Notes: a model not told the origin generated them from the sequence alone. A DNA stretch of 64,000 nt from Polaromonas sp. (GCA_025362315.1 JANYGP010000098.1:62001-126000), one strand, 5' to 3'. Positions 37,840 through 46,652 are shown, numbered from the stretch's first letter. Made by a program: numbers and translations.

Positions 37840-38715
37840 TCAAGGCTTTTTGCCGGGCGAAAAGGCAAATTCATAGCTCGCTGTCGTCATCGTGCTGCGG
37901 TTATAGGTTTTCAAACCTTCAGGCAACACCCATCCAGCTTCACTTTCAAGTGGCACAAGCATCCCGCTGCGTTCGGCGTATTTTGAAAAGTGACCTTGCC
38001 AAGGCGTCAGGGTCATTTTTGTGTCCACCAACCGGCCACGCTCTTTGGCGTAAACGGTATCAATCAGGCCGTCGGCACCAAAGTTAAAACGCACTTTCAA
38101 AGTGATGTTTGAATCGGTGAACGTCGCGTCTGCTGATCGGGCATCCACAAAATGCCAAACCACTCCCTGCGAAGGCAATAAGGCCGTTGGGTACCAGGCC
38201 GCCTCAAAGCAAAAGCGCATGAATTCGCCCTTGGACAAATCGGCAGTTTCTGGCAAATTGGCAACTGGGATGAGCCGCAGGACAGCAACCTTGAGCATGC
38301 CGTTACCAGCAATGTAAGCATCGTGAATGTGCGCTGCTATTCCGGGAAAAAGCTCAACGCGTGCATCCCAGTCAAAGCCGGGGCGGTGGGTGACAACGCG
38401 TTGTGTTGAAGTGAAAGGTTTCCAGTTCTCAGCCGTGCCGCTCATATTGAACGTGCCCGTGTGCTGCACCGTTGCCGCCGTGATAATAGGTTGACCCTCT
38501 TTGAGCACAGTCTTGAAGTAGCGCTGGACTGGCTCTGGTAAGCCGTCAAGTTCTTTGGCATTGAAAAATTGCGGCGCTGACTTGATTTGCGCAGCGTCCA
38601 GCCGATACAGGATTTGCGTGGTTCCTGCATTCCAGCGAGCATTGCCATACAGCGCCAGTGCAATGCAGGCAACAACCAGAGCCATCACAACCTGGATTAC
38701 AGTTTTCAATGTCAT
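37840..38715 (-). CDS. DUF6544-like membrane-anchored protein
   Basis: A 291-residue protein with one N-terminal membrane helix (VIQVVMALVVACIALALYG) and a large extracytoplasmic domain. The segments LPEPVQRYFKTVLKEGQPII and QHTGTFNMSG, with later GEFMRFCFEAAWYPTALLP, resemble the DUF6544 (formerly DUF6920) family of unknown function. The domain is rich in beta strands. Flanked on both sides by repeat copies. Confidence 0.68.
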   Translation of the reverse strand: MTLKTVIQVVMALVVACIALALYGNARWNAGTTQILYRLDAAQIKSAPQFFNAKELDGLPEPVQRYFKTVLKEGQPIITAATVQHTGTFNMSGTAENWKPFTSTQRVVTHRPGFDWDARVELFPGIAAHIHDAYIAGNGMLKVAVLRLIPVANLPETADLSKGEFMRFCFEAAWYPTALLPSQGVVWHFVDARSADATFTDSNITLKVRFNFGADGLIDTVYAKERGRLVDTKMTLTPWQGHFSKYAERSGMLVPLESEAGWVLPEGLKTYNRSTMTTASYEFAFSPGKKP

Positions 38716-38759
38716 GGATTCAGCTAATTCGGTTCAAAAAGTATTCAAAGTGCTTGAAA

Positions 38760-38803
38760 GCCACATAAACGGGGCGCAAGCAGCTACCAGATACATAGTG
38801 CAA
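38760..38803. repeat. Intergenic copy of the dispersed palindromic repeat
   Basis: GCCACATAAACGGGGCGCAA, then GCAGCTACCAGATACATAGTGC. It lies directly next to the stop codon of the aldo/keto reductase remnant. Confidence 0.65.
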
Positions 38804-38804
38804 G

Positions 38805-39246
38805 TCAATCAGCAAGCGGCATGGAAATCTCTTCAAATCGTCCCGTCACATCGGTGTTTGATTGGGCAATCCCATCTGCCGCACCCAGGTTGACTTTGAG
38901 CTGCTCAATTTTTGATGCACCAGGGATCACCGTGCTCACCGCGCATTGCTTGCCACCCAGGCTGCCGCGTGGCATCTGGCTCGGCAAGGCCCCAGTAAAA
39001 CTTGGTCGAAACTAAGTGGTTAAGCCGTGGCCATTTCAGCACCTTGATCGCGTCGCCCATCACCGATTCGTTTTTGTCACCGGCATACACATCTGCTTTG
39101 TCGAAAAAGTTGACGCCGCTGTCCATGGCAAGTGCCAGCATTTCCTTGGCAGCCCTGAAGTCCACTTGATTGGCATAGGTAACACAGGAGCCCAATGAAA
39201 GTTCGCTGACTTGCAAGCCGGTTCGGCCCAATCGTCGGTATTGCAT
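38805..39246 (-). pseudogene. Aldo/keto reductase remnant (voltage-gated-channel beta-subunit type), large internal deletion
   Basis: The 5' part from ATG 39246 encodes about 93 residues of good AKR sequence (MQYRRLGRTGLQVSELSLGS, FFDKADVYAGDKNE, STKFYWGLAEPDA). The 3' part, in another frame, encodes the C-terminus (STVIPGASKIEQLKVNLGAAD, ending MPLAD). Close to 190 residues between them are missing and the join shifts frame, so no functional barrel can form. The catalytic Asp/Tyr region is partly kept; the Lys/His region reaches only STK. Confidence 0.85.
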
Positions 39247-39386
39247 GAATGCTCCAGCAAGTTACCTAAACAAGGCGTACATTGAAGCAATAAGCCTATT
39301 TGAAATGTCACCGATTTCATGTAGTCTGCAGTCAATGTTTGATGTCGTCTGTAACTGCTCGCCTGATTCACCATGACTGAATCACC

Positions 39387-40898
39387 GTGACTGAATTTGA
39401 ATTGAAGTTTGAGGTGTCACCAGCCAGTCTCAAAAGCGTCGCTGCTGCCATGGCCAGAGGCAAAACTTTTAGTGAGCGCCTACAGGCCAGTTACTTTGAT
39501 ACTGCTGAAGGCGCGCTTTCAGCCCACGGCATCGTGGTGCGGCTGCGCAAGGAAGGCAGGCGCTGGGTTCAAACAGCCAAGGGGCCAACTGACAATCTGC
39601 TTGAACGTCTGGAGCACAACGTTGCAGTGCCTGCCCAAGGCAAAGGCAGGCTACCCACACTTGATTTGATTCGACACCGCGGCACACCCGTGGGCGACGC
39701 AATTGACAAAGCCTTGGGCGTGAAGGGTGACGACAATTACCCCAGCTTGCTATTTTTTTACGGCACAGACATCAAACGCATCACAACCCGCATCGCCTGT
39801 GATGGCTCAATGGTTGAAGTGGCGCTGGACCGTGGCTGCGTGTTCACAGAGGGGGCCACAAAGCGCAGATCCCAACCAATTTGCGAGCTTGAATTCGAGC
39901 TCATTGAAGGCTCAACGCTGGCAGCTGTTGCACTGGCGCGGCAGTGGTGTAGCGCGCATCATCTGTGGCTTAGCACCATCGCCAAGTCCATGAAGGGCAA
40001 GCGCTTGCAGCAAGTGGTGCCTCACGGGGCTGCCACGTCAGCCATTGCTCCAAGCTATGCACGCAAAGCCAGCGCCAATGAAATGGTCACGGCCGTTATT
40101 GCAAGCTGCCTGGGCCAGATAGTGCCCAACATGAGCGAGCTGGCTGACTGGAAGGGGAGCAGCAGTGAACAGCCCGAGCACATCCACCAGCTGCGGGTTG
40201 GTATCCGCAGGCTGCGCACCGCATTTCGTGAGTTGGGCGATTTGACTGACGGCATGGATCCGCATTGGGAAGCTGCATTGGTCAATGCATTCAGGGCGCT
40301 TGGCGCTCACCGCGACCAAAGCTATTTGGCCCATAGCCTGCAGCCGCAGCTGGTGGCTGCAGGCGGCCCTGCCGTGCGCATTGACGAAAATCATGCGAGC
40401 CAGCTTGCGATTCAGGACATTGCGCGCGCAGCAGATTTTCAGGACGCATTGCTTGGGCTGATTGCTTTTTTGCGCCGCAACTTTACACCAGCACCTGGCA
40501 ACACGGAACCTTTGAAAAAAACCATTTCCCATCGGCTGGACAAGCTGTACAAAAACGCACTGAATGACGGCAAAAAGTTTTTGACACTGGACGATGAGCA
40601 GCAGCACGTTGTGCGCAAGCGCTTGAAGCGCCTGCGCTACCTGATTGAATTTGCCGCGCCACTTTTTGCCAGGCGCAAAGCTCACCACATGGTTGCAGCG
40701 CTCAAGCCAGTCCAAGATGCGCTGGGCCTGTACAACGATGAGCTGATGGCATTGCAGGCGTGGCGGGTGTTGGCTGAACGCGATGCCAAAGCCTGGTTTG
40801 GCATTGGCTGGTTGACGGCACGCAAACGGCCCAATGCCAGGCAATGTCTGGAAGAAATCAAGAAATTGGCCGTCATCAAGCCGTTCTGGCGCCATTGA
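39387..40898 (+). CDS. CYTH-CHAD domain protein
   Basis: A 503-residue cytoplasmic protein. The N-terminal CYTH domain opens with the ELKFEV motif and continues with SYFDT, RLRKEG and ELEFELIEGS, lining a triphosphate tunnel. The C-terminal CHAD domain is helical with conserved His and basic residues (EHIHQLRVGIRRLRTAFRE, then RKRLKRLRYLIEFA) that bind polyphosphate. Such proteins hydrolyse tripolyphosphate or associate with polyphosphate granules. GTG start at 39387. A tandem near-duplicate (ATGACTGAATCACC / GTGACTGAATTTG) gives an upstream five-codon mini-frame. Confidence 0.9.
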   Translation: MTEFELKFEVSPASLKSVAAAMARGKTFSERLQASYFDTAEGALSAHGIVVRLRKEGRRWVQTAKGPTDNLLERLEHNVAVPAQGKGRLPTLDLIRHRGTPVGDAIDKALGVKGDDNYPSLLFFYGTDIKRITTRIACDGSMVEVALDRGCVFTEGATKRRSQPICELEFELIEGSTLAAVALARQWCSAHHLWLSTIAKSMKGKRLQQVVPHGAATSAIAPSYARKASANEMVTAVIASCLGQIVPNMSELADWKGSSSEQPEHIHQLRVGIRRLRTAFRELGDLTDGMDPHWEAALVNAFRALGAHRDQSYLAHSLQPQLVAAGGPAVRIDENHASQLAIQDIARAADFQDALLGLIAFLRRNFTPAPGNTEPLKKTISHRLDKLYKNALNDGKKFLTLDDEQQHVVRKRLKRLRYLIEFAAPLFARRKAHHMVAALKPVQDALGLYNDELMALQAWRVLAERDAKAWFGIGWLTARKRPNARQCLEEIKKLAVIKPFWRH

Positions 40899-40912
40899 CT
40901 TTCGCAACCGGA

Positions 40913-40975
40913 CTATATTGATAATGCTATTAAGTTAATAGATGCTTGCGCTAATATTACAAAGACTGTAGGCAT
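40913..40975. repeat. Intergenic copy of the dispersed palindromic repeat
   Basis: ATATTGATAATGCTATTAAG, then TTAATAGATGCTTGCGCTAA and TATTACAAAGACTG. A diverged copy between the CYTH-CHAD gene and the VIT fragment. Confidence 0.55.
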
Positions 40976-41004
40976 AAATAATTCATAAATCAGGCCAGTT
41001 CTCG

Positions 41005-41355
41005 TTAAACCGGCAAATTAAAAAGCCTGCCTACCGCTGCAGTAGCCGCCATTGCCAGCAACCCCCAAAAAGTCACCCGCCCCACACTGGACCACACCCC
41101 TGATCCACCGGCCCGAGCAGCTACCACACCCAGCAGGCCCGGGCTGATAAACAATGCACCGGCGATCCACATCATCACATTTTGAGGTGGCGCAAATGTC
41201 ACTGCACGAGCAGCCACACCCAGCGGCAATGCAGCACCCACAGCAAAACTGGCAGCCGATGCAGCTGCGGCCTGCAGCGGTTTGGCACTGAGCACGCTTG
41301 AGATACCCAGCTCGTTTCTGGCGGCCTGAATTGATGAGTGATGTAACGACTTCAT
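41005..41355 (-). pseudogene. VIT/CCC1-family transporter, C-terminal fragment
   Basis: 116 codons with the C-terminal half of a vacuolar-iron-transporter-like protein: AARNELGISSVLSAKPLQAA, ASFAVGAALPLG, then AARAGGSGVWSSVGRVTFWG and a last Gly-rich helix. Full VIT proteins have about 230 residues; the first two helices and the cytoplasmic metal-binding region are missing. The fragment opens at an ATG overlapping the fadD remnant's stop, so a short membrane protein might still be made. I treat it as a deletion remnant. Confidence 0.75.
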
Positions 41356-42446
41356 TCGGTCACCGGGAATTCGGCTTTGACTTCAGCCTTCAGGTCCTTG
41401 CGCAACACTTTGTTCATCATTGTTTCGGCAGGCTTTCTTTGAGCTTGACTGACTTGGGAATTTTGTAGCGCGTCAGGTGCAGCCGGCAATGCGCAATCAC
41501 CTGGCTTTCAGTCAGCACCTCTGCAGCTTTGGGATTTTGAACCACGTAGGCGCGAACAGCCTCGCCAGTTCGGCCATCTGGAATTCCCACCACAGCAACA
41601 TCCAGCACATTGGGCATTTGGGCAATCACATCTTCAATTTCATTCGGGCACACGTTAAAGCCTGACACCAGAATCATGTCTTTTTTGCGGTCAACAATGC
41701 GCATGAAACCGGTAGCTGCAATGTCACTGGTCTGAATGTTTTGCCAGTAGACCTCTGCGCCGTTTTTTTGCCGCTCGCAGGCAAGGCAGCGCGTCCCTTT
41801 TTTAAAGCGGCTTTAAGCCGGGTGTGCGGCACATCGATAGGTGGCAGCACATGGCTCCAGAATTTTTGAACCCCCCGCACAAAAGCGTTTGTCAAAGCCG
41901 GAAAAAATTCGGTCACTGCTGCAATCACCACATGTTTGACGCTGGTTTGGCGCAGTACCTCGGGCAGCTTGGCTGCAAACATGTCAACCGTTACGAGGGC
42001 TGTGGCTTCAGGGTGGCTCAGTTGATGGACCAGCTCAGTGACGGTGTACAGCGGTTGGTGTTGACCAGCCCGCAGCCCGCCTTGAAGATACCAAAAGCCA
42101 CCACCGGATAACCCAGGCTGTTGGGCAGTTGCACCGCGACACGGCAACCTGCAGGCAGCTTGAGCGTGCCGCGCAAATTCCCTGCAAAAGCATCAGACAG
42201 CTCATCTACCCGCGAGAAAGTCAAACAGCCACTCATACCGTTCGGCAACACGCAGGTAAATGCGGTTTGCTGTGCATATTGCTGGCAACTCTCGTGGACC
42301 AGTTGGGCCAATGAGCTGTGGGCCAACTCTGGCAGTTGCGCCATGATGCCTGCTTGCGCACAGGCTTTGTGCCACAGCTATGTTGTGTCAACAGCAGCAA
42401 TCTGTGGGGTGGGGGGTGGCGTATCTGGTAGCTCGGGTGTTGTCAT
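41352..42446 (-). pseudogene. FadD-type long-chain acyl-CoA synthetase remnant
   Basis: At least five lesions can be read. From ATG 42446 there is TAG at codon 23 (42378-42380). Good ligase sequence follows (LPNSLGYPVVAFGIFKAG), then loss of one base near 42055 shifts the frame before PLYTVTELVHQL. Around 41780 a large internal deletion removes the AMP-binding core. The frame shifts again to join YWQNIQTSDIAATGFMRI, with MRIVDRKKDMILVSGFNV in the surviving C-domain. A final shift near 41420 separates SLPK from MMNKVLRKDLKAEVKAE. The gene is dead. Confidence 0.9.
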
Positions 42447-42461
42447 GAGATTGGTGGTTAT

Positions 42462-43232
42462 TTAAATGTTTCGCCTGTCAGTAGATTGAGGCTCTTGCTT
42501 GAACACCACCAAACTGATGGCCAGTGGTATGAAAACCCCGACGCACACGGCCGCCAGCACATCGGTGGGCCAGTGCACACCCAGCACCATGCGCGACAGT
42601 CCCATCAAGCCGGTCCACAGCACGGCCAGCGGCAGCATCACCCGGCGTGACGCCGGCCAGATGCGTGCTGCTATCAATGTCAAAGCCGTTGAGAAAGCAG
42701 CGGTGCTCAGCGTGTGCCCGCTCGGAAAGCTTGACCCCCAGTACCAGGTGGTGCTCCACAGCTCAGGCCGCGCACGGCTGACCACCGATTTAATGGTGTA
42801 CGTCAAAGCCCAACCACTGAGCATTGAAACCGCCAGCAGTGCAGCCTCACGGTGATGGCGCTTGAACATCAAAAAACCAAACAGAAACATCGTGGACGGA
42901 ACCAGGAAAATAGCTGCACCTGCCCAGGTAACGGCCGTAAAAAACCCTGACAGTGCCGGTGGCAGGGTCTGCCGGATAAACCACAAAATGGCTTGATCTA
43001 CAGGCCCAGATTCTTTGGCAATGACATCCTCGAAAATTTTGATGCCGACGACTGAAAGCGTTAACAGAATCAGCAAAGTCATTCGCCGGGTTGCAAGTTC
43101 AAGCACCCAGGCCGAGCGTGAAACGCGCGCATAAGTCACAAATGCCAAAAAGCCGCAGCCAACAAAAAGCACAAGCTTGAAAAGATCAAAAATAATCGCA
43201 CTGGTTGCTGCTGATTGCACAACTGACTGCAT
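42462..43232 (-). CDS. PAP2-family membrane phosphatase
   Basis: A six-helix inner-membrane phosphatase (256 residues). The three PAP2 signature motifs are intact: KSVVSRARP, PSGH within SSFPSGHTLS, and SRMVLGVHWPTDV with the catalytic His and Asp. Members dephosphorylate lipid phosphates such as undecaprenyl pyrophosphate or phosphatidic acid; which one cannot be told here. The gene follows a repeat copy and precedes the dead fadD, with no clear operon partner. Confidence 0.9.
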   Translation of the reverse strand: MQSVVQSAATSAIIFDLFKLVLFVGCGFLAFVTYARVSRSAWVLELATRRMTLLILLTLSVVGIKIFEDVIAKESGPVDQAILWFIRQTLPPALSGFFTAVTWAGAAIFLVPSTMFLFGFLMFKRHHREAALLAVSMLSGWALTYTIKSVVSRARPELWSTTWYWGSSFPSGHTLSTAAFSTALTLIAARIWPASRRVMLPLAVLWTGLMGLSRMVLGVHWPTDVLAAVCVGVFIPLAISLVVFKQEPQSTDRRNI

Positions 43233-43262
43233 AAGTGCTGGCGCCTGTATTTATTGGCTATG
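43230..43262. repeat. Partial intergenic copy of the dispersed palindromic repeat
   Basis: GCATAAGTGCTGGCGCCTGT followed by ATTTATTGGC. It overlaps the start codon region of the PAP2 gene and lies between it and cbpM. Confidence 0.45.
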
Positions 43263-43267
43263 CATGA

Positions 43268-43606
43268 TTAGATGGCAGACACACGCAATTTTGCTTTTAA
43301 AATCTGCAGCTCATCCATCAACTCCAGGGCCAATGCCGCACCGGCAAAGTTAACACCCAGGTCACGGTTCAGGCGCAGCGCGACCTTGGCGCGGTGCAGG
43401 TGCAGACCGGTGAATCGCCAATGCTCTGGCGTTTCGTTTGGCGTTGGGTGTGTGCTGTCAATCACGCCTTCGCTGACCAGCTCGATGATGATGTCGGCGT
43501 GGGCGCTACAGGCGCGGCACAGGTCATCAAGTGTCAGCTCGGTGATGTCTTCCATCACAAAGCTGGTGGCTTGCAGAGGCGAGGTGATGATGAAGTTGGG
43601 TGTCAT
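43268..43606 (-). CDS. cbpM: Chaperone modulator CbpM
   Basis: A 112-residue MerR-like helical protein that binds and inhibits CbpA in E. coli. Typical segments: ITELTLDDLCRACSAHADII, LVSEGVIDS, and WRFTGLHLHRAKVALRLNRD-LGVN followed by an ALELMDELQ coiled region. It starts immediately after the cbpA stop, the standard cbpA-cbpM pair. Confidence 0.9.
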   Translation of the reverse strand: MTPNFIITSPLQATSFVMEDITELTLDDLCRACSAHADIIIELVSEGVIDSTHPTPNETPEHWRFTGLHLHRAKVALRLNRDLGVNFAGAALALELMDELQILKAKLRVSAI

Positions 43607-44584
43607 TCAGATGAGCTCCTCAATCTGGCTGCGAGGGTTAAAAGTGTGGAATGCAGTGTGCAAATCGGTGTAGGCTTTTTTCTCAAGCGCACTGTCTGCA
43701 AGCGGCTGTGAGATTTTGAGAACAAAGTAAAAGTCACCTGGTGTTTTTGCGGGCAATCCGCGCCCTTTGACGCGCAGCTTGCGGCCATTGCTTGAGCCTG
43801 CTGGAATTTTTATTTCAACCTGGCCCGTGGGCGTGGGTGCAATAACCTCTGTACCCAGTGCAGCTTCCCACGGCGCAATAGGCAAGTCCATCAGCACGTC
43901 AAAGCCGTCGGTGCGGTACAGCGCGTGCGGCAGCATTTCAACGTCCAGGTACAAGTCGCCTGGGCTGCCTTTGCCCATCCCCGGTGCGCCTTGGGCAGCC
44001 AGGCGTATGTGCTGACCCGCCCTGATACCTTTGGGGATCACAAATTCAATCGTTCGGTCGTCTAGCCTCGGGCGGCCATCGCTGCCTTCAACCTGCACCC
44101 GCAATTGCAATGTGCGGGATGCGCCGCTGTACGAGTCTTCAATCTCAATCTGAATTTTGGCGTGCTGGTCTTGCCCGTGCATGTCAAAGGCTTCGTGGTT
44201 GCGCTGACCCGTATTTTGCCCCCGACCACCACCGCCCATGCCTCGAAACAAGGCATCAAAAAATGCACTGTGGTCCTGCCCATCGCCCGTCTCAAAGCCC
44301 TGCTGATAACCGCCTTGCCCAGCTTGACTGGCCCAGTCTGGCGGCGGCTGAAAGTCTTGCCCGGCTTTGTAGTTGGCACCCAGCCTGTCGTAAGCAGCGC
44401 GCTTTTCAGGGTCTTTCAGCACGTCATAGGCTTCAGCCAGCTCCTTGAATCGCGCTTCTGCATCTTTTTCTTTGCTGACATCAGGGTGGTACTTGCGTGC
44501 CAGTTTGCGGTGCGCGCGTTTGATGTCTTCAGGCGTCGCGCTTTTTTCTACACCCATCACAAGGTAATAGTCTTTAAATTCCAT
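43607..44584 (-). CDS. cbpA: DnaJ-class co-chaperone CbpA
   Basis: A curved-DNA-binding Hsp40 (325 residues). The J domain (EFKDYYLVMGVEKSATPEDI) contains the HPD triad in KYHPDVSKE. A Gly/Phe/Gln-rich linker follows (GQGGYQQGFETGDGQD), then two C-terminal substrate-binding beta domains (FVIPKGIRAGQHIRLAAQG and KIPAGSSNGRKLRVKGRG). There is no Cys-rich zinc domain, which separates it from DnaJ. The ATG at 44584 is used, as it begins the J domain. Confidence 0.94.
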   Translation of the reverse strand: MEFKDYYLVMGVEKSATPEDIKRAHRKLARKYHPDVSKEKDAEARFKELAEAYDVLKDPEKRAAYDRLGANYKAGQDFQPPPDWASQAGQGGYQQGFETGDGQDHSAFFDALFRGMGGGGRGQNTGQRNHEAFDMHGQDQHAKIQIEIEDSYSGASRTLQLRVQVEGSDGRPRLDDRTIEFVIPKGIRAGQHIRLAAQGAPGMGKGSPGDLYLDVEMLPHALYRTDGFDVLMDLPIAPWEAALGTEVIAPTPTGQVEIKIPAGSSNGRKLRVKGRGLPAKTPGDFYFVLKISQPLADSALEKKAYTDLHTAFHTFNPRSQIEELI

Positions 44585-44664
44585 GGGTGTCCTTTTTGAG
44601 CAAATACACTTGCCGCCCTTCAATTGAAGTTTCAAACTCGACTGCAATAAACCAAGTAGTCATG

Positions 44665-45309
44665 TCATTGCCAACCATAGCGCCGAACGTAATAGCGCTT
44701 CATCAAACGGGTCAGCAACGCATAACTCACCAAAATAGCCGCTAGCCAGCCAAAGTAGGCCAGCGGCAAGGGCACAAGCTTGAAGTAACCAGCAAAGGGG
44801 CCTATTGGCAAAAATATACCAATAGCCATCACCGCCAGCGTCATGCCTAGCAGTGGCCAGGCTGCCCGGCTTTCAATAAATGCCAGCTTTGGCGTGCGAA
44901 TCATGTGCACGATCAAAGTTTGCGTGAGCAGCCCCACCACAAACCAGCCTGACTGAAACAGCCTGGCAGTTGCTTCACGGGCAGAAAAGTGGCGGGCCAT
45001 GTTGTCAAGCGTACCAAAGCTTGAGTTAAGCGATGGCACCAGCAAAGTTGCCGCTCCAATCAAACCCAGCGCGGCGGTGGACGCAGTCATGGTGGCCGAC
45101 ATCAATGAATTGCGCAGCGTCTGCACCGCCAAAATTTCAGAAACCGGCTGCTGTGACAAAGCAGCAAACCACTCTTCGCGCAGGTTGGCATGCGTCGACC
45201 AGGCCAGCGTTGCCGGGTTGCGGCGCTGCATTTGCATCAGTACCAGTTCGTAGCCGACGGATATGGCAACGGTCAGGGCGGCAGCTATCCAGGCTGTGGT
45301 GTCGGTCAT
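44665..45309 (-). pseudogene. Chimeric ORF: DUF599-like N-terminus joined to the C-terminus of a MgtA-type Mg2+ ATPase
   Basis: An open frame of 214 codons. Residues 1-~105 match DUF599-like membrane proteins (ANLREEWFAALSQQPVSEIL, TLRNSLMSATMTAST). From about residue 117 the sequence is the last four helices of a magnesium P-type ATPase: LFQSGWFVVGLLTQTLIVHM, RTPKLAFIESRAAWPLLGM, LPLAYFGWLAAI and the terminal RRYGWQ. The ATPase catalytic parts (DKTGT, TGES) are absent. An in-frame deletion that fused two genes explains this best. It has an ATG start and no stop, so a hybrid membrane protein may be produced. Confidence 0.78.
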
Positions 45310-45366
45310 GGCGTGATCGCTGCGGTGTAACTACTAAAAAAAATAGACATTTTCGCCTTAAAAGTT

Positions 45367-45412
45367 CCCTAGCCCATATTAAACGGGCGCAAGCAGCTAT
45401 GAAATTCATACC
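45367..45412. repeat. Intergenic copy of the dispersed palindromic repeat
   Basis: CCTAGCCCATATTAAACGGG, then CGCAAGCAGCTATGAAATTCAT. It abuts the stop codon of the nitroreductase remnant, and its TATGAAATTCATA end is almost a perfect palindrome. Confidence 0.75.
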
Positions 45413-45651
45413 AGAATGTCAGCAACCGGGCGTCTGAGAGACGATGGCATCAGCGGTCCGTGCCCAAAGCGCACCACCATGTCAACCCTGCCGTTTTTGA
45501 TGCCCAACACGCCTGCCATCTGCTGGCGCATTTCCGGCACATCGGCCACGCCATTCATCACTGCATTGTGAATGCCCAGGCTGGTTGCCTGCAACGCAAA
45601 GGCGCTAAACAGCTGCCCGATATGAAGCAGTGAAATGACACTTAAAAACAA
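45406..45651 (-). pseudogene. Nitroreductase-family (Acg-like) C-terminal fragment
   Basis: About 73 residues of good C-terminal nitroreductase sequence (LHIGQLFSAFALQATSLGIH, VPEMRQQMAGVLGIKNGR, RFGHGPLMPSSLRRPV). No N-terminal FMN-binding half exists upstream, where an unrelated gene on the other strand begins within 50 bases. The opening TTG is not a convincing start. Acg-type nitroreductases are often encoded with UspA proteins in oxygen-limitation regulons, and two usp genes lie 1-2 kb away. Confidence 0.72.
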
Positions 45652-45695
45652 GCCAGCGACTTTGCCCTTTGTTTTGATTTTTACAAAAACGCATC

Positions 45696-46525
45696 ATGAA
45701 CACCAATGAACCCGAATCGCAGCTAACTGTTGGTTTGAGCTTCCTGGTTGCGCTCGTGGTGGGGTCCATCATTGGCAGTGGAATTTTTGCGTTGCCACAA
45801 AATATGGCGGTAGGTGCCGGGGCTGGCACCATACTTATTGGCTGGCTGATCACCGGCGTGGGCATGTTGATGCTGGCCTTTGTCTACCAAATGTTGGCGA
45901 TGAGAAAGCCTGAACTGGACAACGGCATTTATGCCTATGCCAGGGCGCTGGCAGGTGAATAGATTGGTTTCAATGCGGCGTGGGGGTACTGGATAAGCGC
46001 CTGGATTGGCAACGTTGGCTACCTGATTGTGGCTTTTGGTGCGCTGGGGTAAATCTACCCGGCTTTTGGCGAAGGGAATACGCCGCAGGCCATTCTGGGT
46101 GCGTTAATTGTTTTATGGATAGTGCATACGCTGGTGCTGCGCGGCATTCAGGATGCAACCGTTTTAAATGCGGTCATCACCCTTGCCAAGCTGGTGCCGC
46201 TACTTCTTTTTATGGCTGTGCTCATCACGTTTTTCAGCATCGACACCTTCAAACTGGATTTTTGGGGAACTGCGGAGCTGGGCAGCGTGCTGGCCCAGGT
46301 CAAAAGTACGATGCTGGTAACGGTGTGGGTCTTCATTGGCATTGAAGGCGCCAGTGTTTATTCAGCCCGCGCTAAAAATCGGCTGGACGTGGGCCGTGCA
46401 ACCGTCATCGGATTTCTAATCTGCCTGACGTTGCCGGGTGCCGTGTCGCTGTTGTTCTGGGGGTAATGTCGCAGCCTGAACTTGCCCAGCTTAAAAATCC
46501 TTTCATGGCAGCTGTTCATTGCGGC
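45696..46525 (+). pseudogene. ArcD-type arginine/ornithine (APC) antiporter, broken by two stops, a frameshift and a 3' deletion
   Basis: From ATG 45696 the frame encodes the first half of an APC transporter ([32 protein letters not shown]). TAG at 45960-45962 and TAA at 46050-46052 interrupt it, both where ArcD relatives have Tyr (before IGFNAAWGYWISAW, and in ALG-stop-IYPAFGEGN). After WVFIGIEGASVYSARAKNR a frameshift near the G run at 46458-46463 moves the frame to GVMSQPELAQLKNPFMAAV, after which homology ends at about 46525. Roughly the last 200 residues are gone. Confidence 0.85.
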
Positions 46526-46652
46526 CATTTGCCACAAGTCGGGCAGCAGAGTCCTGTGCTGTCAAGCCTGCAACCACATCCGACTTGACTGCTTTGATGG
46601 CAGCGTCGGCATCTTTTACCGGCCAGTCGATATCCAGAGGTGACTGATTCAT
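46505..46652 (-). pseudogene. P-type cation ATPase, N-terminal remnant
   Basis: From ATG 46652, 49 codons read to a TGA: MNQSPLDIDWPVKDADAAIK, then AGLTAQDSAARLVANGRNEQ. The Trp, the AGLTAQDSAARL helix and NGRNE resemble the cation-ATPase N-terminal domain, whose consensus there ends in G-x-N. Nothing of the transmembrane or catalytic parts follows; the other strand carries the broken arcD instead. The two remnants overlap at 46505-46525, which looks like a deletion junction. Confidence 0.5.
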
